Positions 15,221 through 23,570 of a DNA stretch of 43,026 nucleotides are shown here, piece after piece (the first letter of the stretch is position 1; each line of letters starts with the position of its first letter). Location of the stretch: NCBI GenBank assembly GCA_030151565.1, contig JASLDM010000032.1:1-43026 (forward strand), read 5' to 3'. The translations under genes and the position numbers were made by a program. The notes beneath the pieces are model-generated. The model did no database searches. It was not told where the DNA came from and worked only from the letters and a program-made list of their open reading frames with translations. The DNA comes from Flavobacterium sp. (GTDB taxonomy: Bacteria > Bacteroidota > Bacteroidia > Flavobacteriales > Flavobacteriaceae).

Positions 15221-16723
15221 ATGTCAAGTATAGAAAAATCAGAAGCTGACGTCGTTTTGATAGGTGCCGGTATAATGAGTGCTACATTAGGTATCCTATT
15301 AAAAGAATTAAAGCCGAATTTAAAAATTGAAATTCTTGAACGTCTTGATACTGCAGCAGCAGAAAGTTCCGATGCATGGAATAATGCGGGAACAGGACAC
15401 TCTGCTTTTTGTGAATTGAACTATACTCCTGAAAAGGAAGATGGATCAATTGACGCTTCTAAAGCTATTAGCATCGTAGAGCAATTTGAAATCTCAAGAC
15501 AGTTTTGGTCTTATTTAGTTAAGAAAAACATTCTTACAAATCCGGATGAATTCATCAATTCGGTTCCGCATATGAGTTTTGTTTGGGGAAAAGATAATGT
15601 ACGTTTTTTGAAAAATCGCTTCGACGAACTGCAAAAATATCCTTTGTTTCAAGGAATGGAATTCTCTGATAACGTAGATACAATCAAAGATTGGGCTCCG
15701 CTATTAATGAATGGTCGTGATAGAAATGAAGTATTTGCAGCTACCTCAATGAAGTTTGGTACTGATGTGAACTTTGGTACGTTAACTCGAAAAATGTTTG
15801 ATTATCTTAAATTTTTAGACGGCGTTACGATGCGTTTCGGTACCGATGTAAAGGATATTAAGAGAGCTGCTGATGGAAGTTGGAATATCTATGTTACGGA
15901 TTTAAAAACCAATGCTAAGAAGTCTATTCAAACCAAGTTTACCTTTATTGGTGCTGGTGGAGGATCTATTTTATTGTTAGAAAAAGCGAATATTCCAGAG
16001 AGTAAAGGTTTTGGAGGATTTCCTGTTGGAGGTCAATGGTTGAAATGTACGAATGAGGAAGTTATTAAGAAGCACTTAGCAAAAGTGTATGGTAAGGCTT
16101 CTGTAGGGGCACCGCCCATGTCAGTACCGCATTTAGATACCCGTTTTATTGATGGGAAACGTTCTCTTTTGTTTGGTCCTTATGCAGGGTTTTCAACTAA
16201 GTTTTTAAAACAAGGCTCTTTTTTAGATTTGTTTAAGTCTTTTAGATTTGATAATGTTTTTCCAATGCTTGGTGCTGGTTTACGTAATATTCCACTGACT
16301 AAGTATTTAATTTCTCAAGTTATACAATCTAAGAAATCTAAGTTTAATGCTTTAAAGGAATATTTCCCGGAAGCTGAAATGAAAGATTGGGAGATTGAAG
16401 TTGCAGGACAACGTGTTCAGGTAATTAAGAAAGATAAAAACGGAAAAGGAATTTTGCAGTTTGGTACAGAAGTGGTTAGTGCTGCCGATGGATCAATTTC
16501 TGCTTTGCTTGGTGCTTCGCCAGGAGCGTCAACAGCAGCGCCAATTATGTTAGGTTTGCTGAAAAAATGTTTTCCTAAAGAATATGAAACTGAAGCTTGG
16601 CAAAATAAGTTTAAAGAAATGGTGCCTTCATTAGGATTAAAGCTTAATGAGCATGTAGAATTAGCACATGAGTTAAGAGAAGAAACTTCAAAAACATTGA
16701 ATTTATATCCTCATAATAAATAA
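15221..16723 (+). CDS. mqo: Malate:quinone oxidoreductase
   Basis: A 500-residue FAD enzyme, peripheral on the inner membrane, oxidising malate to oxaloacetate and passing electrons directly to quinone in place of NAD-malate dehydrogenase. The N-terminal dinucleotide fold is VVLIGAGIMSATLGILLKEL (residues 11-30) with an acidic end to strand 2 (EILERLD). WNNAGTGHSAFCELNYTP is a hallmark of the family. TFIGAGGGSILLLEKANIPESKGFGGFPVGG and GASPGASTAAPIM are further conserved blocks. Full length. It is monocistronic with its own -7 element and a hairpin terminator shared with the convergent phosphoesterase gene. Confidence 0.97.
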   Translation: MSSIEKSEADVVLIGAGIMSATLGILLKELKPNLKIEILERLDTAAAESSDAWNNAGTGHSAFCELNYTPEKEDGSIDASKAISIVEQFEISRQFWSYLVKKNILTNPDEFINSVPHMSFVWGKDNVRFLKNRFDELQKYPLFQGMEFSDNVDTIKDWAPLLMNGRDRNEVFAATSMKFGTDVNFGTLTRKMFDYLKFLDGVTMRFGTDVKDIKRAADGSWNIYVTDLKTNAKKSIQTKFTFIGAGGGSILLLEKANIPESKGFGGFPVGGQWLKCTNEEVIKKHLAKVYGKASVGAPPMSVPHLDTRFIDGKRSLLFGPYAGFSTKFLKQGSFLDLFKSFRFDNVFPMLGAGLRNIPLTKYLISQVIQSKKSKFNALKEYFPEAEMKDWEIEVAGQRVQVIKKDKNGKGILQFGTEVVSAADGSISALLGASPGASTAAPIMLGLLKKCFPKEYETEAWQNKFKEMVPSLGLKLNEHVELAHELREETSKTLNLYPHNK

Positions 16724-16727
16724 GATT

Positions 16728-16760
16728 AAAGGCGTTAGTTATAAACTAACGCCTTTTTTA
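16728..16760. terminator. Bidirectional terminator between mqo and the phosphoesterase gene
   Basis: GGCGTTAGTT (16731-16740) and AACTAACGCC (16744-16753) form a perfect 10-bp stem with loop ATA, with AAA before and T6 after. It overlaps the end of the minus-strand gene. Confidence 0.9.
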
Positions 16761-17590
16761 ATTTTTTGGCTTTCTAAGTATTCAAAAAGAGCTTCACTTA
16801 GTTTATTTTCGTCAGCAAAGTAAGTTTCATCTTCGGAAAGTTCATTCGCAGGGGATTTGTATTGAAATAACTTCCATCGTTTTTTGTTGTACTCAAGTGC
16901 GGTAAGGTTCTCTACCCAATCTCCTGAATTCAGGTAACAGATAGAGCCTTTGTTATTGGTGTAATTTACTATTTTTGGTTCATGTATGTGTCCACAAATA
17001 ACATAGTCATAGTGTTTGTCAATGCCTAAGTCTGTAGCGGTTTTTTCAAAGTCAGAGATGAATTTAACCGCTTTTTTTACACTTGATTTAATTCTCTTTG
17101 AAAAAGAATAAGGTTCTTTTTTGAATTTAAGTAATCCCCAATTTATGATGCGATTGAGTAGAATGAGATAATCATAGCCATATCCACCTAATTTAGCAAT
17201 CCATTTTGAATGATTAACAGAGGAATCAAAAACATCTCCGTGAAAGATCCACGCTTTTTTACCATCAAGGTTTAGTACAAGCTTGTCTACTAAAGCAATG
17301 TTACCTAAATGAAAATCACTAAATTTGCGAAGCATTTCATCGTGATTTCCTGTAATGTAATATACTTTGGTTCCTTTTGAGGCAAGATCGATAATTTTTT
17401 TGATAACTTTTAAATGACTTTTTGGAAAGTATGATTTTCTAAATTGCCAAATATCTATAAAATCTCCATTGATAATCAGGGTTTTTGGTTTTATACTCTG
17501 CAGGTAAGCTAATAGCTCTTTGGCGTGACAGCCATAGGTACCCAAATGTACATCAGAGATAATTACGGTTTCAAGAAGTCTTTTTTTCAA
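16739..17590 (-). CDS. LpxH-like UDP-2,3-diacylglucosamine diphosphatase family phosphoesterase
   Basis: A calcineurin-like metallophosphoesterase with all five metal-binding blocks: ISDVHLGTYG, NGDFIDIW, TGNHDEM, FHGDVFD and CGHIHEP. Bacteroidota proteins of this type are annotated as UDP-2,3-diacylglucosamine diphosphatase, which makes lipid X in lipid A synthesis. Whether this particular paralogue does so is inferred from family. The start is uncertain: no ATG exists, and TTG at 17590 gives KKRLLETVIISDVHLG, matching the spacing of relatives (283 residues), while an in-frame TTG at 17614 would add eight residues. It is convergent with mqo and has no lipid A genes next to it. Confidence 0.8.
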   Translation of the reverse strand: MKKRLLETVIISDVHLGTYGCHAKELLAYLQSIKPKTLIINGDFIDIWQFRKSYFPKSHLKVIKKIIDLASKGTKVYYITGNHDEMLRKFSDFHLGNIALVDKLVLNLDGKKAWIFHGDVFDSSVNHSKWIAKLGGYGYDYLILLNRIINWGLLKFKKEPYSFSKRIKSSVKKAVKFISDFEKTATDLGIDKHYDYVICGHIHEPKIVNYTNNKGSICYLNSGDWVENLTALEYNKKRWKLFQYKSPANELSEDETYFADENKLSEALFEYLESQKIKKGVSL

Positions 17591-17720
17591 TTGATTAAGA
17601 TTTTTATAACACAAAGGAATGCTTTCTTTATCTGATATAAGTTAGCTATAGGTTATGGAATGTTTAGGAAAGTGTTTCGTTCGTAGAATTTTATAATTTT
17701 AGTATCTTTAAACAAAAAAT

Positions 17721-18779
17721 ATGGCTGGAAATACCTTTGGGACTTTATTTAGATTGACCACTTTTGGTGAATCACACGGACCTGCTATAGGAGGGGTTTT
17801 AGATGGATGTCCTCCAAATATAACACTCGATTTGGAAATGATTCAAGCAGATTTGGACCGTCGTAAACCAGGACAGTCTAAATTAGTGACACAAAGAAAA
17901 GAAAGTGACACCGTTACCTTTTTATCCGGTATTTTTGAAGGTAAGACTACAGGTACACCTATTGGTTTTGTTATTCAAAATGAAAATGCTAAGTCTGCAG
18001 ATTATGATCATATAAAGGATGTTTACAGACCAAGTCATGCAGATTATGTCTATGATCAAAAATATGGGCATCGAGATTATCGTGGAGGCGGACGTAGTTC
18101 GGCACGTGAAACTGCTTCTAGAGTGGTTGGCGGAGCAATTGCAAAGCAGTTGTTGAGCAATGTGACTATAACTGCCTATGTTTCTGCTGTTGGCGAATTA
18201 GCTTTAACGCAACCTTATCAAGAACTTGATTTTAGTCAAATAGAAAACAATCCTGTACGTTGTCCAGATGTTGTTAAGGCTCGTGAAATGGAAGCACTTA
18301 TTCAGCAAATAAAAAAGGAAGGAGACTCTGTAGGAGGCATTGTTACTTGTGTGGTGCAAAATTTACCAATAGGAATTGGAGAACCGGTTTTTGATCGCTT
18401 AGATGCTGAGTTGGCTAAAGCAATGTTATCAATTAATGCCGTTAAAGGAGTGTCTTTTGGTAGTGGATTTGAGGGGACAAAAATGCGTGGAAGTACTCAT
18501 AATGATGTTTTATTGCCTGGAGGTAAGACTCAAACCAATTATGCTGGAGGTATCGTAGGAGGTATTAGTAATGGAATGGATATTTATTTTCAAGTTGCTT
18601 TTAAGCCAGTTGCTACTTTGATGCAGGAACAAGTTTCAATTGATCGATTTGATCAAGAGGTATCAGTTCATGGACGTGGGCGTCATGATGCTTGTGTAGT
18701 GCCTAGAGCGGTTCCAATTGTAGAGGCAATGACCGCTCTGGTTTTAGCAGATTATTTTTTAATTCAAAAAACAAGATAG
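17721..18779 (+). CDS. aroC: Chorismate synthase
   Basis: A 352-residue FMN-dependent enzyme converting EPSP to chorismate, the last step of the shikimate pathway. The three family signatures are present: FRLTTFGESHGPAIGGVLDG near the N-terminus, YRGGGRSSARETASRVVGGAIAK at about residues 116-138, and HGRGRHDACVVPRAVPIVEAM near the C-terminus. KPGQSKLVTQRKESD is the early conserved block. A near-consensus -7 element (TATCTTTA, 17703-17710) is just upstream. ung follows after 1 nt. aroB lies 2 kb downstream, beyond proline dehydrogenase, in a separate transcript. Confidence 0.97.
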   Translation: MAGNTFGTLFRLTTFGESHGPAIGGVLDGCPPNITLDLEMIQADLDRRKPGQSKLVTQRKESDTVTFLSGIFEGKTTGTPIGFVIQNENAKSADYDHIKDVYRPSHADYVYDQKYGHRDYRGGGRSSARETASRVVGGAIAKQLLSNVTITAYVSAVGELALTQPYQELDFSQIENNPVRCPDVVKAREMEALIQQIKKEGDSVGGIVTCVVQNLPIGIGEPVFDRLDAELAKAMLSINAVKGVSFGSGFEGTKMRGSTHNDVLLPGGKTQTNYAGGIVGGISNGMDIYFQVAFKPVATLMQEQVSIDRFDQEVSVHGRGRHDACVVPRAVPIVEAMTALVLADYFLIQKTR

Positions 18780-18780
18780 T

Positions 18781-19476
18781 TTGAAAATTGAAATTGAAGA
18801 AAGTTGGAGGGAAGTTCTTAATCAAGAATTTGAACAACCTTATTTTAAATCGCTTTGGAACTTTGTAAATGAAGCTTATTCATCTAAGGTTGTATATCCA
18901 CCTCAAGAAAATATATTCAATGCATTTCATTTAACTCCTTTTAAAAATGTTAAAGTTGTAATTTTAGGACAAGATCCTTATCATGGTCCTAATCAGGCAA
19001 ATGGATTGTCTTTTTCCGTCAAAGAAGGAGTGGTTTTGCCTCCTAGTTTACGTAATATTTACAAGGAATTAGCAGACGATTTAGATGTGTATAACAGTTT
19101 GTCTGGTGATTTGAGTCATTGGGCAAAACAAGGGGTTTTGTTATTGAATGCAATTTTGACGGTTGAGCAGAAAATGCCAGGAGCTCATCAGAAACAAGGA
19201 TGGGAGCAGTTTACTGATCGGGTAATTGAGGTGTTGTCAGAAGAACGGGAATCTATAGTATTTATACTTTGGGGAAGTTATGCTCAGAAAAAAGGAAAGC
19301 ATATAGATCGTACGAAGCATTATGTAATAGAAACGGTACATCCTTCGCCCTTGTCAGTATACAGAGGTTTTTTTGGGAGCAAGCCTTTTTCTAAAACGAA
19401 TGATTTTTTAATTTCAAAAAAACAGAAACCAATAGATTGGTATATTCCACAAAATCAAAAAGAGCTACTTTTTTAA
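18781..19476 (+). CDS. ung: Uracil-DNA glycosylase
   Basis: A 231-residue family 1 UDG that excises uracil from DNA. Active-site motif GQDPYHGPNQANGLSFSV (catalytic Asp near residue 64), LLLNAILTVEQKMPGAHQ, ILWGSYAQKKG, and the DNA-intercalating loop HPSPLSVYRGFFGSKPFSKTN (catalytic His). The start is TTG at 18781, 1 nt after the aroC stop. Relatives begin at this point with a short N-terminus before ESW, and no suitable ATG exists. It is coupled to aroC and ends at a terminator that includes its stop codon. Confidence 0.96.
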   Translation: MKIEIEESWREVLNQEFEQPYFKSLWNFVNEAYSSKVVYPPQENIFNAFHLTPFKNVKVVILGQDPYHGPNQANGLSFSVKEGVVLPPSLRNIYKELADDLDVYNSLSGDLSHWAKQGVLLLNAILTVEQKMPGAHQKQGWEQFTDRVIEVLSEERESIVFILWGSYAQKKGKHIDRTKHYVIETVHPSPLSVYRGFFGSKPFSKTNDFLISKKQKPIDWYIPQNQKELLF

Positions 19477-19489
19477 GTAGCTCTTTTTT
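19457..19489. terminator. Terminator of aroC-ung, shared with proline dehydrogenase
   Basis: AAAAAGAGCTACTT and AAGTAGCTCTTTTTT form a long stem with loop TTTT. The A run upstream gives a U run on the opposite strand, so it can act on both convergent units. The ung stop codon lies in the hairpin. Confidence 0.85.
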
Positions 19490-19513
19490 GATGTTGTTTA
19501 CAATATTGTAAAA

Positions 19514-20680
19514 CTATTTTCTTCTTTTGATTTCTGTTTCAATCAAATCTAATTCTCTATTAGTTTGACCAGCAACTGATGTGTTTTCTTCAGCTCTTCT
19601 GATTAAGTATGGAATAACATCGCGAACAGGGCCAAATGGAAGGTATTTTGCTACGTTATAGTCTTGTGCTGCTAAATTGTAACTAATATTGTCGCTCATT
19701 CCGTATAGTTGACCAAAAAACATGCGTTTATCATTGTGTTTGATGTTGTTTTTTGTCATCAACTCCATCATCATGTAAGAGCTATTTTCATTATGTGTTC
19801 CTGCAAAAAGAGCCATCGTATCCAAATGTTCTAACATATAAGTGACAGCGGCATCATAATTAACATCCGTTGCAGCTTTGTCAACACAAATAGGTGATTT
19901 GTAACCTTTTTCTGAAGCGCGTTCACGTTCAATTTCCATATACGCACCTCTAACAACTTTCATTCCTACGTGGAATCCTTCGTTTTTAGCGATTTCGTGT
20001 AAGTTTTTTAGATAATCCAAACGATCCCAACGGTATAGTTGTGCTGTGTTGTAAATGATAGCTTTTTCTTTATTGAATTTACGCATCATATCGTGCACAA
20101 TTTCATCTGCAGCATCTTGCATCCAGCTATGTTCTGCATCAACTAATAGTAACACGTCTTGATCATAGGCGTATTTACACGCTATTTCAAAACGTTCAAC
20201 AATTCGATTCCATTCTTTATGCTCTGCATCAGTAAAAGGTTTGTTTTCTCCTTTTTTCTCAAACATTGCAAAACGACCAAAACCTGTAGGTTTAAAAACT
20301 GCAAAGGAAATTGCATCTGGACGTCCTTTAGCTAATTCGATGGTTTTTAAAGTCATATTAAGAGCTGCATCGAATTGCTCTTCAACTTCTTTTCCTTCTA
20401 CAGAATAGTCCAAAACAGAAGAGACTTTTTTGGTGTACATTTTATCAACTACTGATAAACAATCGTTTTCATTAACACCTCCACAAAAATGATCGAAAAC
20501 TGTAGCGCGAATTAATCCTGTAACTGGTAAATGAGTTTTAATAGCGAAATTAGCTAAAGATGATCCTACTTTTACTAAAGAAGGTTTGCTAATCATTTTA
20601 AAAAGAAAGTGAGCTCTTTTTAATTCATTGTTATTTTTAAGGGCAAATGCTACCTCAGTGTTGTTGAAAATTTTTTCCAT
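19514..20680 (-). CDS. Proline dehydrogenase
   Basis: A 388-residue FAD-dependent TIM-barrel enzyme oxidising proline to pyrroline-5-carboxylate. Family marks in order: a barrel start with SFAVFKPTGFGRFAMFE, LLVDAEHSWMQDAADEI (strand 4 region), IYNTAQLYRWDRLDYL, MKVVRGAYMEIERERA (the K-x-V-R-G-A-Y block), LFAGTHNENSSYMM, FFGQLYGMSDNISYNL, and the substrate-binding YLIRRAEENTSVAGQ near the C-terminus (about residues 361-375). It is a stand-alone enzyme, not a PutA fusion; the P5C dehydrogenase partner is not in the window. A -7 element TATCTTTG (minus, 20703-20710) is just upstream. It is divergent from aroB. Confidence 0.94.
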   Translation of the reverse strand: MEKIFNNTEVAFALKNNNELKRAHFLFKMISKPSLVKVGSSLANFAIKTHLPVTGLIRATVFDHFCGGVNENDCLSVVDKMYTKKVSSVLDYSVEGKEVEEQFDAALNMTLKTIELAKGRPDAISFAVFKPTGFGRFAMFEKKGENKPFTDAEHKEWNRIVERFEIACKYAYDQDVLLLVDAEHSWMQDAADEIVHDMMRKFNKEKAIIYNTAQLYRWDRLDYLKNLHEIAKNEGFHVGMKVVRGAYMEIERERASEKGYKSPICVDKAATDVNYDAAVTYMLEHLDTMALFAGTHNENSSYMMMELMTKNNIKHNDKRMFFGQLYGMSDNISYNLAAQDYNVAKYLPFGPVRDVIPYLIRRAEENTSVAGQTNRELDLIETEIKRRK

Positions 20681-20702
20681 TTTTTAAAAATAAATCTTCC
20701 GG

Positions 20703-20710
20703 CAAAGATA
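20703..20710 (-). promoter_or_regulatory. -7 element of proline dehydrogenase
   Basis: CAAAGATA on plus reads TATCTTTG on minus, a perfect TAnnTTTG, 22 nt before the start codon. Confidence 0.5.
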
Positions 20711-20770
20711 GGGCAAATGGTTTAAAATTTGTAAAAAAATGGTGTAATTTGCAAAGGTAAATTGAAGATA

Positions 20771-21838
20771 ATGAAAAAGATAATTACAACGGATTACGAG
20801 GTGCTTTTTGGACTTGAAGCGTATAAGATTTTAGGAGCTTATTTGAATAATAATCAGTATTCTAAACTGTTTATTCTTACCGATTCTATAGTCAATGAAT
20901 GTTGTATGCCTCATTTTTTAGCTCACTTACCTACAGAGGTTCCATTTGAGATAATTGAAGTAGAACCAGGGGAGGAACATAAAAATCTAGAAACATGTTA
21001 TTCTGTTTGGCAAGTATTGACCGAATTAGGTGCAGATAGAAAAAGTATATTGATTACTTTAGGCGGAGGTGTGGTGACTGATTTAGGAGGGTTTATTGCA
21101 TCAGTGTATAAACGCGGCATAGATTGTATCAATGTTCCTACAACCTTGTTGGGAATGGTAGATGCATCAATTGGAGGGAAAACGGGAATAGATTTGGATG
21201 GTATTAAAAATCAAATAGGAACTTTTTCTACCCCTAAAATGGTTGTAATTGATACTTCTTTTTTAGAAACATTAGACGGAAGGCAGTTGCGTTCTGGCTA
21301 TGCAGAAATGTTAAAGCACGGCTTGATCTATAATAAAGAGTATTGGAGCTTATTGAAAGATAGTGCAGGATTGAGTTTTGAAGATTTTGAAGATTTGATA
21401 TTTCATTCAGTATACGTGAAAAATGAAGTTGTTTCACAAGATTTGAAAGAATTAGGCATTCGTAAAATTCTTAATTTCGGACATACCTTAGGGCATGCCA
21501 TTGAAAGTTATTTTTTAACTACTACACATCAAGAACCGCTTTTGCATGGTGAAGCAATTGCCATGGGAATGATTTTGGAAAGTCATATTTCGCTTCAAAA
21601 AGGCAGATTAACTACTGATGAATATTTCGATATTAAAAATGGAATATCTGGCATCTTCCCGCAAATTTCGCTTTCTAGTGATGCATTCGAAGAGGTCTTG
21701 GAATGGTTGAAGCACGATAAAAAGAATTTAAAAGGACAGGTTCTATTTGTGTTGTTAGACGGTATTGGACAAGCTGTAATAGATCAGGAAGTAACTATGG
21801 ATTTGATTTACAAGGCATTTGAAGATTATTCTTTCTAA
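20771..21838 (+). CDS. aroB: 3-dehydroquinate synthase
   Basis: A 355-residue NAD- and metal-dependent enzyme converting DAHP to 3-dehydroquinate, the second step of the shikimate pathway. Motifs: VEPGEEHKNLETC, GGGVVTDLGGFIASVYKRGI, PTTLLGMVDASIGGKTGID (NAD and substrate binding), KHGLIYN (metal Glu/Lys region), RKILNFGHTLGHAIE and LLHGEAIAMGM (His metal ligands). An in-frame TTG at 20762 would add three residues (MKI), but ATG at 20771 fits relatives starting MKKI. It forms its own transcript and is followed by a 297-nt leader region of the polyamine genes. Confidence 0.95.
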   Translation: MKKIITTDYEVLFGLEAYKILGAYLNNNQYSKLFILTDSIVNECCMPHFLAHLPTEVPFEIIEVEPGEEHKNLETCYSVWQVLTELGADRKSILITLGGGVVTDLGGFIASVYKRGIDCINVPTTLLGMVDASIGGKTGIDLDGIKNQIGTFSTPKMVVIDTSFLETLDGRQLRSGYAEMLKHGLIYNKEYWSLLKDSAGLSFEDFEDLIFHSVYVKNEVVSQDLKELGIRKILNFGHTLGHAIESYFLTTTHQEPLLHGEAIAMGMILESHISLQKGRLTTDEYFDIKNGISGIFPQISLSSDAFEEVLEWLKHDKKNLKGQVLFVLLDGIGQAVIDQEVTMDLIYKAFEDYSF

Positions 21839-21882
21839 TCGCTTTTTAATAATATATTAGCTTTTACAATGTTTTAATTTTT

Positions 21883-21890
21883 TACATTTG
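21883..21890 (+). promoter_or_regulatory. -7 element of the polyamine operon leader
   Basis: TACATTTG, a perfect TAnnTTTG. Transcription would start near 21896, giving a leader of about 240 nt before the arginine decarboxylase start codon at 22136. Confidence 0.5.
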
Positions 21891-21895
21891 CGTAG

Positions 21896-22098
21896 GTGAA
21901 AAGGATAGATAATCATATTAATAATCGAAGCTTTGGTGCTGGAAAATTGAGACGCTTTGTTAAAAGACAAAGAGTCAATTTTGTATTGAGCATTCTCAAA
22001 GCGCATCAGGTTTTTTTGAACTTCTATCGTTTTAATCAAAAGCTACCCATCATATTTGCTAATATCAGGGTTTGAAAAGTTGGAACGTCCGGCTTTTT
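21896..22098 (+). promoter_or_regulatory. Structured leader of the arginine decarboxylase operon, possible attenuator
   Basis: The 240-nt leader carries an open frame of 59 codons from GTG 21896 to TGA 22073-22075, with 13 Arg/Lys. It is not recognised as any protein, and its GTG lies at the predicted transcript start, so translation is doubtful. CGCTTTG (21953-21959) can pair with CAAAGCG (21997-22003), or its inner part with CAAAG (21968-21972); the two are mutually exclusive. Immediately after the frame's stop, AAAAGTTGGA (22075-22084) pairs over 10 bp, with two G-U pairs, with TCCGGCTTTT (22088-22097) around loop ACG. This gives a terminator-like hairpin 37 nt before the gene. Together this looks like an attenuator; it could equally be the terminator of a small unidentified gene. 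Confidence 0.4.
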
Positions 22099-22135
22099 AA
22101 CTTACATTTATTAATCTATAATTGATATTTAACAA

Positions 22136-23536
22136 ATGAATACTAAATATTCTGACCTAATCAATCAAACTTTTTACTTCCCACAGGAAGAATTTAAATT
22201 AAACCAAGATAACTTATTATTTCATAATATTGATTTAATGGGCTTGGTGGAGAAATATGGATCTCCATTAAAATTCACATATCTCCCTAAAATTTCTGAA
22301 AACATCAATAAAGCTAAAGGATGGTTTAGAAATGCAATGGAGAAAAATCATTACAAAGGAAACTATTACTACTGTTATTGTACAAAGAGTTCTCATTTTA
22401 AATACGTTTTAGATGAGGCTTTTAAAAATAATATTCACGTAGAAACATCTTCTGCTTTTGATGTGAATATTGTAGAGAAGTTGATCGCTTCAGGAAAGAT
22501 AAATGAAGATACTCACGTGATTTGTAATGGATTTAAACGTGCGCAATACGTTGAGAATATTGCCCGTTTAATCAATAATGGTCACCGTAATACAATTCCG
22601 ATTATTGATAACTATGAGGAATTAGATTTATTGCAAGAACAGATCCAAGGTAAGTTTCCTATCGGAATCCGTATTGCATCAGAGGAAGAACCTAAATTCG
22701 AATTCTATACTTCACGTTTGGGAATTGGATATAAAAACATAGTTCCTTTTTATAGAAAACAGATTGAAGGAAATGAAGATGTGGAGTTGAAAATGTTACA
22801 CTTCTTTATTAATACAGGTATTCGCGATACTTCTTATTATTGGAACGAACTTTTAAAGTGTTTGAAAGTTTATATTTCATTGAAAAAAGAATGTCCAACC
22901 TTAGATAGTTTGAACATTGGAGGAGGGTTTCCAATTAAAAACTCTTTAGCTTTTGAATATGACTACCAATATATGGTTGATGAAATTATCAATCAAATTA
23001 AGATTGCTTGTGAAGAAGCAGGTGTAGATGTACCTCATATTTATACAGAGTTCGGGTCGTTTACTGTTGGAGAAAGCGGAGGAGCTGTTTATCAAATATT
23101 GTATCAAAAGCAACAAAATGATAGAGAGAAATGGAATATGATTGATTCGTCATTCATTACAACGCTTCCAGACTCTTGGGCAATCAATAAGAAGTTTATT
23201 ATGTTGCCAATTAATAGATGGAATGACTCTTATGAGCGTATTCTTTTAGGAGGATTGACTTGTGATAGTGATGACTACTATAATTCGGAACAAAATTTAA
23301 ATGCTATTTATTTGCCAAAATATAATAAAGAAAAACCACTTTATATTGGGTTTTTTAATACTGGAGCCTACCAAGAAAGTATTGGTGGATTTGGTGGATT
23401 GCATCACTGTTTAATACCACAGCCGAAACATATTTTGATCGATCGAGATGAAAATGGAATCTTGGCAACTGAGGTGTTTTCTGAACAACAAACAGCAGAT
23501 GATGTTTTGGATATTTTAGGATACGGAACAAAATAA
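22136..23536 (+). CDS. speA: Arginine decarboxylase, short Bacteroidota form
   Basis: A 466-residue fold-III PLP decarboxylase (alanine racemase-like barrel plus C-terminal beta domain) making agmatine from arginine. YYCYCTKSSHFKYV places the PLP lysine at about residue 84, where relatives have Y-x-x-K-x-N. HVETSSAFDVNIVEKL is the next conserved block, SLNIGGGFPIKNS the glycine-rich phosphate loop, and the C-terminal part has LLGGLTCDSDDYY (Cys-Asp of the family) and GFFNTGAYQESIGGFGG. It is much shorter than E. coli SpeA (about 660 aa), lacking the extra inserts. Substrate is assigned by family. It lies 34 nt before the deoxyhypusine-synthase-like gene, forming a polyamine operon. Confidence 0.88.
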   Translation: MNTKYSDLINQTFYFPQEEFKLNQDNLLFHNIDLMGLVEKYGSPLKFTYLPKISENINKAKGWFRNAMEKNHYKGNYYYCYCTKSSHFKYVLDEAFKNNIHVETSSAFDVNIVEKLIASGKINEDTHVICNGFKRAQYVENIARLINNGHRNTIPIIDNYEELDLLQEQIQGKFPIGIRIASEEEPKFEFYTSRLGIGYKNIVPFYRKQIEGNEDVELKMLHFFINTGIRDTSYYWNELLKCLKVYISLKKECPTLDSLNIGGGFPIKNSLAFEYDYQYMVDEIINQIKIACEEAGVDVPHIYTEFGSFTVGESGGAVYQILYQKQQNDREKWNMIDSSFITTLPDSWAINKKFIMLPINRWNDSYERILLGGLTCDSDDYYNSEQNLNAIYLPKYNKEKPLYIGFFNTGAYQESIGGFGGLHHCLIPQPKHILIDRDENGILATEVFSEQQTADDVLDILGYGTK

Positions 23537-23570
23537 GATTAAGAGATAATTAATTTAAAATATAAATAAA

